From: Plesiocystis pacifica SIR-1 | GTDB lineage: Bacteria > Myxococcota_A > Polyangia > Nannocystales > Nannocystaceae | Reading direction: 5' to 3' | DNA length: 43,439 nucleotides | NCBI RefSeq assembly: GCF_000170895.1 | Contig: NZ_ABCS01000082.1 | Coordinates: 1 to 43,439, forward strand | Shown here: one piece after another, positions 18,289 through 30,717 of the stretch | Position numbering within the stretch: position 1 is the stretch's first letter | Layout of the letters: the number at the start of each line of letters is the position of its first letter | The notes under the pieces: generated by a model | What the model saw: only the letters and a program-made list of their open reading frames with translations | Databases searched by the model: none | Told to the model about the DNA's origin: nothing | Position numbers and translations under genes: made by a program

Positions 18289-19194
18289 GTGGAAGATCCA
18301 GGTCGGCGTCCCCGTGACCCTGCCGAGCTCGCCCGAGCCTGGACGGCCGCCCGCCGGGCCCTGTCCGAGGGGGTGGCCTTCCTCGACGCCGAGGGCCGCG
18401 TCGTCGACTGCGACGCGCGCTTCGCCGAGCTGCTCCGGGCCCTGGTCCCCGGCGCGCCCTCGGCCGACGCGCTCACCGGGCGCCCCCTCGCCGAGCTCCT
18501 CCACCGCCCCGAGTTCAGCCCGATCCACCGCCACCTGTCGAGCCCGCCGCGCTCGGCCGAGAGCGAAGCCTTCCTGCTCGCCGGGCGCGGCTTCGCGGTC
18601 CGCCTCGTCGCCTGGGACCACCCCCGCCCCGAGCGCGCCGTGGTCCTCGAGCGGCTCCACGCCGCCGACCTCGAAGACGACGCCGACGAGCTCCGCGACC
18701 AGCTGGCGATGCGCGACGAGCTCCTGGCCGCGCAGCAGCTGCTGATCACCGCGCTCGTCGCCCCGATCATCCCGGTGTTCGACGGTCTGGTCGCCGTGCC
18801 CTTCGTCGGCGCCCTCGAGGACGAGAGCCTCGAGCGCATCATCGAGCGCCTCTCGGACACCGTGTCCCTGGGCTCGGCGCGCACCGTCGTCCTCGACCTC
18901 ACGGGCGTCACCCAGACCGACGACAGCGCGGGCGACGGGCTGTCTCGCCTGCACCGGACCCTGTCCATGCTCGGGGCCGAGCTCGTGCTCACCGGCGTGG
19001 GGGCGGAGCTGGCCGAGATCTTGTGCGACGCCGAGCTGCCCGCGCTGACGATCCGCAAGAGCCTCGAGGCCGCGCTCCGGGCTCACCTCCAGCGCGCGTC
19101 GAAGATCCAGCCCCCCGGGCCGTCGGCCGTGATCTCGAAGCCCACGTCTCGGGCCCCGCCGGCCTCCGCCGCCGCCCGAAAGGACGACGCGTAG
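18289..19194 (+). CDS. PAS-like/STAS regulator of the RsbR type
   Basis: Cytoplasmic regulator of 301 residues. The N-terminal 130 residues resemble a PAS sensor (SEGVAFLDAEGRVVDCDARF, LTGRPLAELLHRPEF). A short coiled coil (DLEDDADELRDQLAMRDELL) leads into a STAS domain at about 160-265 (VAPIIPVFDGLVAVPFVGAL, TVVLDLTGVTQTDDSAGDGL, LGAELVLTGVGAELAEILC). This is the layout of RsbR-like stressosome proteins. At the usual phosphorylated Thr/Ser position the protein has TDDSAGD, so Ser is the candidate residue. No RsbS, RsbT or kinase gene is in the window. The last 37 codons overlap the convergent gene on the other strand by 112 bp. GTG 18289 is preferred over the longer frame. Confidence 0.85.
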   Translation: MEDPGRRPRDPAELARAWTAARRALSEGVAFLDAEGRVVDCDARFAELLRALVPGAPSADALTGRPLAELLHRPEFSPIHRHLSSPPRSAESEAFLLAGRGFAVRLVAWDHPRPERAVVLERLHAADLEDDADELRDQLAMRDELLAAQQLLITALVAPIIPVFDGLVAVPFVGALEDESLERIIERLSDTVSLGSARTVVLDLTGVTQTDDSAGDGLSRLHRTLSMLGAELVLTGVGAELAEILCDAELPALTIRKSLEAALRAHLQRASKIQPPGPSAVISKPTSRAPPASAAARKDDA

Positions 19195-19685
19195 CCCCGG
19201 CTCAGCAGCGGGCTCCAGTGGTGCGGCGGCCCGCGCATCGCCAGCTTCCCGCCCTTGCGCCCGATCTTGCCCACGGGCGCCAGCGTCGTGCCGGTGTGGA
19301 ACACATCCCAGCGCGCGCTCGCCTGGGTGACGATCTGCTTGGGGCTCAAGACCTTGAACAGCACGCGGTAGGCCAGCGAGGTGAACAGCGCGTAGTTGGT
19401 CCGGTGGACGTGCTCGAGGTAGGCCTCCTCACCGCCGAGGACGTCGAAGGCCACGTAGGTGATGAGCGCGTGGCAGACCACCTCCGGGACCCACGCGCTC
19501 GACTTCGGCGGGCGGTGAAAGAGCGCGGCGATCGGCTCGGGCAGGTCGGGGGAGAGCGTGAACGCGGGCAGGCCACCGAGGTACGCGCGCACCGTCGCGC
19601 CCTTCATGCCGCACTCCGGGTAGGAGTCGAGGCCCTCGGGCAGCGGGGCGAGGTAGGCCTCCACGGCCTCGAGGCCCGCGCTCAT
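19083..19685 (-). CDS. Conserved-looking myxobacterial protein, possible heme-NO-binding-like fold
   Basis: A 200-residue cytoplasmic protein without signal peptide or membrane segment. The order of elements recalls the DUF2378 (TIGR02265) family of myxobacterial paralogues: a helical N-terminal half, LGGEEAYLEHVHRTNYALFT, then RWDVFHTGTTLAPVGKIGRK, and a C-terminal helix SPLLSRGYASSFRAAAEAGG followed by an edge strand. These are related to the 4-vinyl-reductase/HNOB fold. I call this by resemblance only. Its ATG overlaps the end of the AraC-type gene by 4 nt, so the two are very likely cotranscribed and translationally coupled. Its 3' end overlaps the STAS gene by 112 bp. Confidence 0.75.
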   Translation of the reverse strand: MSAGLEAVEAYLAPLPEGLDSYPECGMKGATVRAYLGGLPAFTLSPDLPEPIAALFHRPPKSSAWVPEVVCHALITYVAFDVLGGEEAYLEHVHRTNYALFTSLAYRVLFKVLSPKQIVTQASARWDVFHTGTTLAPVGKIGRKGGKLAMRGPPHHWSPLLSRGYASSFRAAAEAGGARDVGFEITADGPGGWIFDARWR

Positions 19686-20716
19686 GCCCGGCGCTCTCCC
19701 TCGCGGTAGGCCGCGGGCGTGGTCCCGTACCAGCGGCGAAAGGCGCGGAAGAACGACGCCTGCTCGACGTAACCCAGCAGATAGCCGATCTCGGTGAGGC
19801 TCAGCGCCGGATCGGCGAGGTAGCCCCGCGCCAGGGCCTTGCGCGTGCTCTCGACGAGCTCGCCAAAGCCCGCGCCCTCGTCCGCCAGGTGCCGCTGCAA
19901 GGTCCGACGGCCAAAGCCGAGCCGCTTGGCGACCGCCTCCGCGCTCGGGGTGCCCGTCGGCAGGAGGTCGCGGATCGCCAGCGCGACCTGGCGAGACAGG
20001 GCCTTCGCCTCCGCCGGCGGAGACGCGCGCTCGAGCACCGCCCGGAAGTACGCGGCCAGCTCACCGTCTGCGCTCGCCACGGGTGCCGCGAGGACGCTCG
20101 CGTCGAGGGCCACGGCCGCCTGCGGACAGCCGAGTTCGAGGGTCGTCCCCGCGAAGCCCTCCACCGCCTCGCGCTGCTCGGGGGGCACCCGCGCGCGCCG
20201 ACTCTGCAGGCGGATCGCGGGCAGCGACTTCGCGGTCCCGTCGCGCAGCAGCTGGAGCGCGATGAGCAGCGTGTACTCGCTGATCAGCTGGCTCCCGAGG
20301 CTCGGGTCCTCGCGGGTCTCTCGCAGCCAAAACTGCCCCTCGACCACCTCGGTCGCATAGCTCGCCGTGCGGTTGGTGAGGTGCTGGTAGCGCTGGTGGC
20401 ACTGCATCGCCTCGCCGATGGTCGCCACCGTCTTGCAGGCCAGACCCACCACCCCGAGGCTCGAGAGCGTGTGCCGCTTCGCCGCCGCGACCACGAAGGC
20501 GCCGTAGTTCGGCTTGGCGAGCATCAGCTCCATGTGGCGGTAGGTCGAGGCCCCGCTCACGAAGGCGTCCGGCGTCTCGAGCTGCGCGCGGGTCCAGCCG
20601 GTGGCGGCTTCGACTTCGGCCTCGCTGACCCCCCGCGCGAGGGACTCCTCGAAGGCAGGGCACACGTTGGTGGCCGCGATGTCATGCTCGGACAGCAGAA
20701 AGTCAGCTTCGGACAC
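19682..20716 (-). CDS. AraC-family transcriptional regulator with N-terminal arabinose-binding-like domain
   Basis: Transcription factor of 344 residues when started at GTG 20716; ATGs at 20752 and 20788 are in frame but would overlap the divergent lipoprotein gene. Residues about 15-210 match the AraC_binding_2-like ligand domain (TLSSLGVVGLACKTVATIGE, CHQRYQHLTNRTASY, EDPSLGSQLISEYTLLIALQ). Residues about 255-340 are the double helix-turn-helix: SAEAVAKRLGFGRRTLQRHL and SLTEIGYLLGYVEQASFFRA, then FRRWYGTTPAAYR. Full length for the family. It precedes the HNOB-like gene with a 4-nt overlap. The inducer is unknown. The 34-bp divergent gap to 20751 is too short for much besides its own and the neighbour's start region. 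Confidence 0.9.
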   Translation of the reverse strand: MSEADFLLSEHDIAATNVCPAFEESLARGVSEAEVEAATGWTRAQLETPDAFVSGASTYRHMELMLAKPNYGAFVVAAAKRHTLSSLGVVGLACKTVATIGEAMQCHQRYQHLTNRTASYATEVVEGQFWLRETREDPSLGSQLISEYTLLIALQLLRDGTAKSLPAIRLQSRRARVPPEQREAVEGFAGTTLELGCPQAAVALDASVLAAPVASADGELAAYFRAVLERASPPAEAKALSRQVALAIRDLLPTGTPSAEAVAKRLGFGRRTLQRHLADEGAGFGELVESTRKALARGYLADPALSLTEIGYLLGYVEQASFFRAFRRWYGTTPAAYREGERRA

Positions 20717-20750
20717 TGCGCACGACGGCGTCAAGCAACACCCTGGGCCC

Positions 20751-21494
20751 ATGCATCGCCTGGCTCTCGTCCTGATCTCGATCGTCATGGTCGCGTGCGC
20801 CTCCGCGCCCGCTTCCCTGTCACCCGCCGACCGCGCGCGACTCACCGAGCTGGCCGAACCCGTGGGCACCCACGTCTACGATGGCAGCGTCGTCCCCATG
20901 GGCGCCGACGCCCCCGCCTTTCGCTACGAGCGCTGGGTCCGAGGCGAGGGCGAATCCAAACAGTCGACCCACGCCACCTACGACGCGAGCGGAGCCCTCG
21001 TCGTCGTTCAGCGCGCCAGCCATGACGACCAGTACCGGCTGCGCCGCTTCGAAGAAGTGCACGATCAAACCGGCGCCGTGAACACCGTCGAGGTCGACGA
21101 CGACGGCTCCCTGCACTTCACCCGTCGCCGCGGTGGGCAACTCGAGACCGCCAGCGAAGGACCCGGGGCGCCGGTGGTCGTCGGGCCGACCTTGTTTGGC
21201 TTCGTCCGGCGGCACCTCGACCAGCTCGTGGATGGCGAGGTCATCGAGGTCCGCTTCGCCGCGGCCGATCGGGGCAAGAGCTACGCCTTCGAGCTCAGCT
21301 GCGCGAACGCGGACGGCTCGATCGTACGCTTCGCCCCCAAGAGCGCGCTCGTCTGCCTCGCCATCGCGCCGATGTTCATCACCTTCGAGGGCGCCGGCCT
21401 GCTCCGCTACGAGGGCCGCGTGCCCCCTCGACTCGACGGCGACGCCGTCGACGCCGTCGTCGACTACACCATGCTCACCGAGCGCTACCGCTGA
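20751..21494 (+). CDS. Lipoprotein of unknown function
   Basis: A 247-residue lipoprotein, not recognised. The ATG at 20751 gives MHRLALVLISIVMVAC with a VMVAC lipobox (Cys16). The mature part is mixed beta (GTHVYDGSVVPMGADAPAFR, VVVQRASHDDQYRLRRFEEV, SLHFTRRRGGQLE) and resembles proteins that start from a quantity and build a conversion value; no catalytic motif is evident. It is divergent from the AraC-type gene, and its last 10 bp overlap the convergent amylase gene. The longer frame from 20601 is antisense to that regulator and is rejected. Confidence 0.75.
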   Translation: MHRLALVLISIVMVACASAPASLSPADRARLTELAEPVGTHVYDGSVVPMGADAPAFRYERWVRGEGESKQSTHATYDASGALVVVQRASHDDQYRLRRFEEVHDQTGAVNTVEVDDDGSLHFTRRRGGQLETASEGPGAPVVVGPTLFGFVRRHLDQLVDGEVIEVRFAAADRGKSYAFELSCANADGSIVRFAPKSALVCLAIAPMFITFEGAGLLRYEGRVPPRLDGDAVDAVVDYTMLTERYR

Positions 21495-23662
21495 GCCTGC
21501 ACGAGCACCCGGGAGCTGCGCGGGCCGAGGGTGAGCTGCGTCGAGCCCTCGCCGAGCTCGACCTCGAAGTCCGCGTCGAGGGCGTCGACGTAGCGGCCCG
21601 CCGGGACCGAGCCGCCGGGCAGGGTCAGGCTCTGGTCCGCGTCCGCCCGCGACAGCAGCACGATCGCCACACCTGCGCCCAAAGTCGTGTCCGGGTCGGC
21701 CTCGAAGCGCGCGTAGGCGTAGGTGTCCGCGCCCACGAGCAGGGTCTCGCGGAAGCTCGAGCGCAGCGCGGGCGTGGCTCGGCGCAGCTGCCCCAGGGCC
21801 CGCGCGTGCGCCAGGAGCTGCTGGCGCGCGGGCGAGAGGGTCGCGGGGTCGGGCATCACCCGACGACAGTCCGGATCGTTGGCCCCCGCCAGGCCCAGCT
21901 CGTCGCCGTAGTAGATCACCGGCATCCCCGGCAGGGTCATCTGCAGCGTCCAGCCCAGGGCCGCCCGCTCGAGCACCGCCGCCGACTCGGCGTCCGCGCC
22001 CTCGGGCTGCGAGGCCGGCTCGTCCCAGGGATCGCCGAGGTGATCGCCGACCAGGGAGGAGACAAAGCGCGGCGTGTCGTGGTTGCCGAGCATGCGCGCG
22101 AGCAGAGCCCCCGAGCCCTCGAGCGCCGCGTCCTCCTCGTCCAAGAGCGCGTCGAGGCTGGCGAAGCCCTCGGCCCCCGAGAGCGTCGCCCGCAGGCTCC
22201 ACATCAGGGGGAAGTCGAACACGCTGTCGAGGCCCTGGGGGCCCAGGTAGTAGCGCAGCCCGTCGATGCCTCCGGTCCCGCCGCCGGTGAACACCTCGCC
22301 GACGAGGAGGCGATCGCTCCCGGGCGCGGCCGAGCTGCGCAGCAGGTCCGCGACCCGCCGCGAGGCCGCCCGGGGCATCATCGACACGGCGTCGATGCGC
22401 AGCCCGTCAACGTCGAACTCGTCGACCCACCAGGCGATCTCGGCCATGGAGAAGTCCATGGCCTCGGGCTTCTCGAGGCGCAGGTCGGGCAGGTAGGGCG
22501 CGAACCAGCAGGTCTCTTGGTAGTCGGACCAGGGACAGGTCGGCGTCCCGCACACGCACTCCTCGGTGTGCCCGTGGGTGTTGAACCACCCCGCCGCGCT
22601 GGCCGAGGGCACGACCGCGTGGTCCTCGTAGACATGGTTGGGGATCACGTCGAGGACGACCCCGAGGCCCTCGCCGTGGGCCAGGTCGATGAGCTCGCGC
22701 AGCGCCGGCTCTCCACCGATGCGCCCGTCGACGGTCCGCGACTCGAGCACCCAGTAGCCGTGGTAGCTGGAGTAGAGCCGCCCGTCCGTGCCGAGGCGAT
22801 CGGCGTCGGGGTTGAGGTAGACCGGCGAGAGCCACAGCGCGCTGACCCCCAGCTGAGCCAGCGAGCCGTCCTCGATCGCCGCGCGCACCCCATCGAGGGT
22901 CCCGCCGGCCCGCGACGCCGGGGTCTCCGGGGCGTCGAGGTAGGCCCCGCCCGGGCCGCGGAAGCGATCGGTCACCACCTGATAGAGGATCCCGTCGGAC
23001 CACCGCGCGGCGATGGGGTCGACGAACACCGAGACCTCCGCCGAGGCCTCGCGCCCCGCCGCGTCGGCGGCCGTGAGCGCGACGCGATGACGCCCGCGCC
23101 CCAAACCCTCGACGCTCGCCTGCAAATTTCCAGTGGCCGCCGAGGGCTGAATCCATTCGAGGCCAGGGCTCCCGCCCAAGGACGCAGGCGCGAGCATCTC
23201 ACCGTCGCGCGCCGTCAAAAATTGCGCGTCGATGTGCACCACCTCACCCTCCACGGCCACCGCTTCGACGGCGAGCGCCGGCTCGCCGCAGTCGGCAACG
23301 CGCGCGAGCGAGACCTCGAGCTCGTCCCCCGCGCGGAAGGTCGTCAGCGGGTTGAGGGCGTCGACGCGGGCGGCTCCATCCTCGACGACGAGGTAGCCGT
23401 AATCTCCCGCTGGGAGCTCGATCCCGGCGACATACCAGCCGCTGTCGCGCGCCTCGAGGGCTCGCCCCGGGGCCGCCCAGTCGTCCCAGCTGCCGACCAC
23501 CCGCAGCTCCCCAGCGCCGCCGCCTTGAGGCTGCGCCCAGACCACCAAGCGACAGTCCCGCGCGGGCGGCCCCTCGTGCTCCGCGGCACACGACCCGCTC
23601 GACGCGACGATCATCAGCGCGGCGCACCACCGCGTCATCACCCCGTCGAGAGCCCGCCTCAC
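21485..23662 (-). CDS. GH13 alpha-amylase lipoprotein with N-terminal CBM48-like domain
   Basis: A 725-residue secreted amylase. The GTG at 23662 is chosen because a TAGGCT box ends 6 nt upstream; an ATG at 23638 is the alternative. The lipobox is SSGSC (Cys25). An early-set/CBM48-like domain is at about 38-120 (GELRVVGSWDDWAAPGRALE, WYVAGIELPAGDYGYLV), then a second beta domain to about 215. The barrel follows with region I VVLDVIPNHV, region II DVDGLRIDAVSM with nucleophile Asp424, region III LLVGEVFTGG with Glu456, and region IV MLGNHDTPR with Asp529. Domain B carries CVCGTPTCPW...CWFAPYLPD, the same cysteine layout as the 14974-17025 enzyme. It is divergent from the maltoporin operon, which supports a role in maltodextrin supply. 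Confidence 0.93.
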   Translation of the reverse strand: MRRALDGVMTRWCAALMIVASSGSCAAEHEGPPARDCRLVVWAQPQGGGAGELRVVGSWDDWAAPGRALEARDSGWYVAGIELPAGDYGYLVVEDGAARVDALNPLTTFRAGDELEVSLARVADCGEPALAVEAVAVEGEVVHIDAQFLTARDGEMLAPASLGGSPGLEWIQPSAATGNLQASVEGLGRGRHRVALTAADAAGREASAEVSVFVDPIAARWSDGILYQVVTDRFRGPGGAYLDAPETPASRAGGTLDGVRAAIEDGSLAQLGVSALWLSPVYLNPDADRLGTDGRLYSSYHGYWVLESRTVDGRIGGEPALRELIDLAHGEGLGVVLDVIPNHVYEDHAVVPSASAAGWFNTHGHTEECVCGTPTCPWSDYQETCWFAPYLPDLRLEKPEAMDFSMAEIAWWVDEFDVDGLRIDAVSMMPRAASRRVADLLRSSAAPGSDRLLVGEVFTGGGTGGIDGLRYYLGPQGLDSVFDFPLMWSLRATLSGAEGFASLDALLDEEDAALEGSGALLARMLGNHDTPRFVSSLVGDHLGDPWDEPASQPEGADAESAAVLERAALGWTLQMTLPGMPVIYYGDELGLAGANDPDCRRVMPDPATLSPARQQLLAHARALGQLRRATPALRSSFRETLLVGADTYAYARFEADPDTTLGAGVAIVLLSRADADQSLTLPGGSVPAGRYVDALDADFEVELGEGSTQLTLGPRSSRVLVQAQR

Positions 23663-23668
23663 CGCCTC

Positions 23669-23674
23669 AGCCTA
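23669..23674 (-). promoter_or_regulatory. -10-like box TAGGCT, probable leaderless promoter
   Basis: GCTAGGCT on the minus strand ends 6 nt before the GTG at 23662. It shares a 60-bp intergenic region with the maltoporin promoter box. Confidence 0.45.
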
Positions 23675-23709
23675 GCTCGAAATCCATGCGAAGTTGGAGC
23701 GCCCTGGGG

Positions 23710-23715
23710 TAAGGT
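23710..23715 (+). promoter_or_regulatory. -10-like box TAAGGT before the maltodextrin operon
   Basis: GGTAAGGT ends 7 nt before the maltoporin GTG at 23723. The AAGG inside it could alternatively act as a weak ribosome binding site. Confidence 0.4.
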
Positions 23716-23722
23716 TCCGGCG

Positions 23723-25495
23723 GTGTCGAATACGGGCAATGCCACATTCCATCTGCGGCCCCTGGCCGCGGGCTGCCCCCCGCTGCGTTCCAGCAAGATC
23801 ATCAGTGTGGGCGTGGGTCTGGCGCTGGCGCTGGGCCCCGCGCTGGCGAGCACGGCCCTGGCCGCGCCCCCGCCTGCGCCGCCCGAAGAAGAGAATGCAG
23901 GCGATGGATCCGGCGATGGCTCCGACGCAGCCACCGACGCGCAGCTCGAGGCCATCCAAGCGCGCCTCGACGCGCTCGAGCGCGAGGTCGATGCCCTCCG
24001 CGGCGAGCGAGACGAGGCCCGCGCGGCCCTCGAGCGCGTGGAGGCGGAGGTCGCCGAAACTCAGACCGAGGCCGAGCGCGCCGCGGCGGAGCAGGCCGAG
24101 GCCCTCGAAGCCCTCGAGGCGCCCGAGACCGCCGAGGCCACGCCGGTCGGCAGCGTGTCCGACGGCCAGGACCAGCCCAACTACGCCGACGGCTTTCACT
24201 TTGGCTCCTACGGCCGCGTCGTCGCGGCCGGGGACCTGCGCGGCCGACCGGGGCGCGACGGGGACATCGTCGCCCGGGGCTCGCGCTTCGACGAGTCGAC
24301 CTACGCCGAGCTCGAGATGCGCCGCGAGGACTACTGGGAGGTCACGGACTCCTACACGCGCATCGTGACCACCGTCGCCTTCGCCCACCCGATCTTCCAC
24401 TACGACGGGCAGTTCGACGCCAAGCTCGCGGTCCGCAACCTCTACATCGAGGAGCTCGACCTGGGCGCCAAGGGCCTGAGCTTCTGGGCCGGCTCGCGCA
24501 TGTACCGGGGCGACGACATCTACGTCCTCGACTGGTGGCCCCTCGACAACCTCAACACCGTCGGCGGCGGCCTGGGCTACCAGTTCAAAGGCGGCACCTT
24601 CCTCAAGGTCCACGGCGGCCTGCAGCAGCCCAACGATCCCTTCTTCGTCCAGAACGCCGACCGCCCCCTGCCCCTGGACCAGCCCGGCTCCGCGACCGTC
24701 GACATCCTCAACCGGCAAAAATTCGTGTCCAGCTACAAGCTCGGCCACGTGTTCGGCGTGGGCGAGACCGGCGGGGTCAAGCTGGTCGCCTACGGCGAGA
24801 CCCACCACGTGCGCGCCGGCCAGCGCGAGGTCGACTACCGCGAGTACGAGGACCTGCCCGACGACCACGGCTTCGTCGCCGGCGGCGAGGTCAGCCTGTT
24901 CACCGGCGAGCGCTCGACCCACATCAACTTGTGGGTGCGCCACGCCTGGAACCTCGCGGCCTACGGCGACCTCCAGTCCCCGCGCCAGCTCGCGCCCGAC
25001 GGCACCACCCAGGGCGCCCGCGAGCTGATCATCGCGCTCGGCGGCAACTACGAGAAGAAATGGTTCGGGCTCATGGGCGGGGCCTACTTCCGGCGCTTTC
25101 GCAACGCCAGCCCCGACCTCGACTACGCCGACCTCAACGAGGGCATCGTGCTGCTCCGCCCCCAGGCCTGGTTCGGCCAGGTCGGCGGCGTCGCCCTCGA
25201 GGGCTCCTACCAGCTCCAGCGCCGCGGCGTGCTGACCGGCCTCGACATCGGCGAGCAAAGCGGCCCCATCACCGGCGGGCTCGGCCGCGTCGGCGTGATG
25301 CCCTTTTGGGCCCCGGGCGGCCGGGGCTCCTACGCGCGCCCGCACATCCGCGCCATGTACATGCTCTCGGTGCGCGACGCTGGCGCGCGCTCCCTCTACC
25401 CCCAAGACCACGTGCTGAGCCTGCGCCCCGTCGACCACTTCTTCGGCTTCGGCGCCGAGTGGTGGTTCGGCAGCACGAGCTACTTCCGCGACTAA
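23723..25495 (+). CDS. lamB: Maltoporin-family (LamB-like) outer membrane porin with N-terminal coiled coil
   Basis: Sugar-specific outer membrane porin of 590 residues. The GTG at 23723 gives a signal peptide (IISVGVGLALALGPALAS, then TALAA). Residues about 70-140 are a strong Glu/Ala/Arg coiled coil (LEAIQARLDALEREVDALRG) that may reach through the periplasm or trimerise. From about 155 the sequence is LamB-like: FHFGSYGRVVAAGDL, a typical STYAELEMR block, LSFWAGSRMYRGDDIYVLDW, many aromatic-rich strands, and a terminal HFFGFGAEWWFGSTSYF strand ending in an aromatic near the C-terminus. It heads the operon with a GH13 amylase, malK, malEF and malG, so maltodextrin uptake is the clear role. 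The frame open from 21806 is antisense to the divergent amylase. Confidence 0.9.
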   Translation: MSNTGNATFHLRPLAAGCPPLRSSKIISVGVGLALALGPALASTALAAPPPAPPEEENAGDGSGDGSDAATDAQLEAIQARLDALEREVDALRGERDEARAALERVEAEVAETQTEAERAAAEQAEALEALEAPETAEATPVGSVSDGQDQPNYADGFHFGSYGRVVAAGDLRGRPGRDGDIVARGSRFDESTYAELEMRREDYWEVTDSYTRIVTTVAFAHPIFHYDGQFDAKLAVRNLYIEELDLGAKGLSFWAGSRMYRGDDIYVLDWWPLDNLNTVGGGLGYQFKGGTFLKVHGGLQQPNDPFFVQNADRPLPLDQPGSATVDILNRQKFVSSYKLGHVFGVGETGGVKLVAYGETHHVRAGQREVDYREYEDLPDDHGFVAGGEVSLFTGERSTHINLWVRHAWNLAAYGDLQSPRQLAPDGTTQGARELIIALGGNYEKKWFGLMGGAYFRRFRNASPDLDYADLNEGIVLLRPQAWFGQVGGVALEGSYQLQRRGVLTGLDIGEQSGPITGGLGRVGVMPFWAPGGRGSYARPHIRAMYMLSVRDAGARSLYPQDHVLSLRPVDHFFGFGAEWWFGSTSYFRD

Positions 25496-25508
25496 AGGAG
25501 CCACGGTC

Positions 25509-27395
<1,887 letters not shown>

Positions 27396-27418
27396 ATCCG
27401 AACTGAGCTGCCCTCGGC

Positions 27419-28491
<1,073 letters not shown>

Positions 28492-28495
<4 letters not shown>

Positions 28496-30717
28496 GGGCC
28501 GCGCTGCACCGGCGCTGGGCCAAGCTGGCCTTCGCCCTGGCCTTCGTGCTGACGGCCCTGGGCCCGAGCCTGGAGGCCCGCGCGGAGGAGCCCGTGGTCC
28601 TGTGGCACGCCTACCGCGGCGCCGAGGAAGAGGCCCTCGAGGCCATCCTCGCCGCCTGGGGCGGGCCCGTGGAGGTGCTCGCCGTGCCCTACGACGCCTT
28701 CTCGACCAAGCTCGAGTCGACGGTGCCCCTGGGCGAGGGCCCGGACCTGTTCATCGACGCCCACGAGCGCCTGGGCAACTTCCGCGAGCGCGGCATCGTG
28801 GCGCCCATCTCGGCGGAGCTGCTGGCCCGCTCGGGCGGCGCCGAGGCCTACAACCTCGGCGCCCTCGAGGCCGTGCGCTTCGAGGGCGAGGCCTACGGCC
28901 TGCCGCTGTCGCAAAAGTGCATCGCGCTCTACTACAACCCCGCCCTGGTCGCCGAGCCGCCCGCGAGCCTCGAGGCCATCGCCGCCCTCGGCGACGCCCC
29001 CGATTGGCCCGAGGGCGTCTACCCCCTGGCCTACGAGGCCCGCGGCGCCTACGCCCACGCGGCCTTGCTCGCGGCCTTTGGCGGGGCCCTGCACGACCCG
29101 GTCGCCGACGACTACGCCTTCGAGGGCGAGGCCGCCGAGCGCTCCCTCGACTACGTGCTCGGGCTGATCGACGCCGGGGTCATCCCCGAGGACGCCGACG
29201 GGGCCCTGGTGACCAACCTGTTCAAGGCGGGCAAGGCAGCCACGGTGTTCTCCGGGCCGTGGCTCGCCGCGGACTTGGAAGGGGTCGAGTACGCCGTCGC
29301 GCCTCTCCCGGTCGTCGAGGCTACCGGCGAGCCCATGCGCCCGCTGCTGACCGTCGAGGCGATCATGCTCTCGCCCCACGGCGCCGAAAAGCAGGCCGCC
29401 CGCGAGCTGCTCGCGCACATCGCGGGGCCCGCGGGGGCGCGCATCCGGGCCGAGACCGCGCGCAGCCTGAGCGCGCGCACGGACGTGCCGCCCAGCGACG
29501 ACCCCCTGCTCCAGGCCTTCGCCACCCAGGCCGCCCAGAGCACGCCGATGGCCTCGACGGCGGCCATGCGCGCGGTCTGGGAGCCCGCCAACCGGGCGAT
29601 CCGCAAGGTCCTGCGCCGCGACCTCGAGCCCAAGCCCGCCCTCGAAGAGGCCCGCCGGCGCTTCGACGACGTCCGCCGGCCGCCCCCGCCCCCGGCCAAC
29701 CCCGCGCCGGTGGTCGTGCTCCTGGGCATGCTCAGCCTGCTGGGCGCGGGCGCGCTGGTCCACCGCGCCCGCAAGCTCGGCGGCGCCTCCGGGACCCTCG
29801 ACGCCCTGCGCCGCTCGCTGCCCGCCTACGCCTACATCGCCCTCGGCGTGGTCGCGGTGACCGTGCTCGTCATCCTCCCGATCTTCTTCGGCGCCGGCGC
29901 GGCCCTGTTCGCCGGCAAGCCCCACGAGATGTACTACGTCGGCCTGGCCAACTTCGTGGCCATCCTGACCGCCCGCGGCGCGCCCTTGCTGTCGACGGGC
30001 TCCTTTTACGTCGTCCTCGCCGTGACCGTGCTGTGGACCGTGGTCAACGTGTTCTTCCACCTGGCCATCGGCGTGGCCCTGGGCCTGGTCCTCTCGCGCC
30101 CGACCATGCGCCTGCGCGGCCTCTACCGCGTGCTGCTGATCGTCCCCTGGGCCGTGCCCAGCTACGTCACCGCCCTGGCCTGGCGCGGCATGTTCCACCG
30201 CCAATTCGGCGCGGTCACGGGGCTGATCCACGCCATCAACGACCTGTTCGGCTTCAGCCTCGAGCCCATCGCGTGGTTCAGCCGCTTCAGCACGGCCTTC
30301 ACCGCCAACGTCGCGACCAACGTGTGGCTGGGCTTCCCCTTCATGATGGTGGTGACCCTCGGCGCGCTCGCGGCCGTGCCCAAGGACGTGCTCGAGGCCG
30401 CCGAGGTCGACGGGGCCTCGCGCTGGCAGCGGCTGACCCAGATCACCTTGCCGATGATCGCCCCGACGATGATCCCCGCGGTGACCCTCGGCGCGATCTG
30501 GACCTTCAACATGTTCAACGTCGTGTTCCTGGTCTCGGGCGGCGACCCCGACGGGAGCACGGACATCCTCGTGTCCGAGGCCTACCGCTGGGCCTTCACC
30601 CGCGACGCCCAGTATGGCTACGCGGCCGCCTACGCCGTGCTGATCTTCCTGCTCTTGTTTGCGACCAGCCGGATCACCGACCGCTTCATGACCGGCTCGA
30701 AGGAGGACCGCGCGTGA
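28492..30717 (+). CDS. malEF: Fused maltose-binding protein and permease (MalE-MalF)
   Basis: A single 741-residue chain with an importer's solute-binding protein and its first permease subunit. The GTG at 28492 overlaps the malK stop. A signal peptide (KLAFALAFVLTALGPSLEA) is followed by a binding-protein domain at about 32-395 (EEPVVLWHAYRGAEEEALEA, LPLSQKCIALYYNP, FKAGKAATVFSGPWLAADL). A Pro-rich hinge (about 393-404) leads to an anchor helix at about 405-424 and the permease from about 440. The latter includes VLLIVPWAVPSYVTALAWRG and the EAA loop LEAAEVDGASRWQRLTQITL at about 635-655, which docks to MalK. The frame is continuous with no stop or shift. Binding domain and permease are separate proteins in E. 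coli; a MalE-MalF fusion has been described in Bdellovibrio, to my recollection. The large P2 loop of E. coli MalF is absent. Confidence 0.94.

Noticed and set aside
18186..19058. N-terminal extension of the TPR membrane protein
   Set aside because: It is Ser/Arg-rich and antisense to the well-supported PAS/STAS gene.
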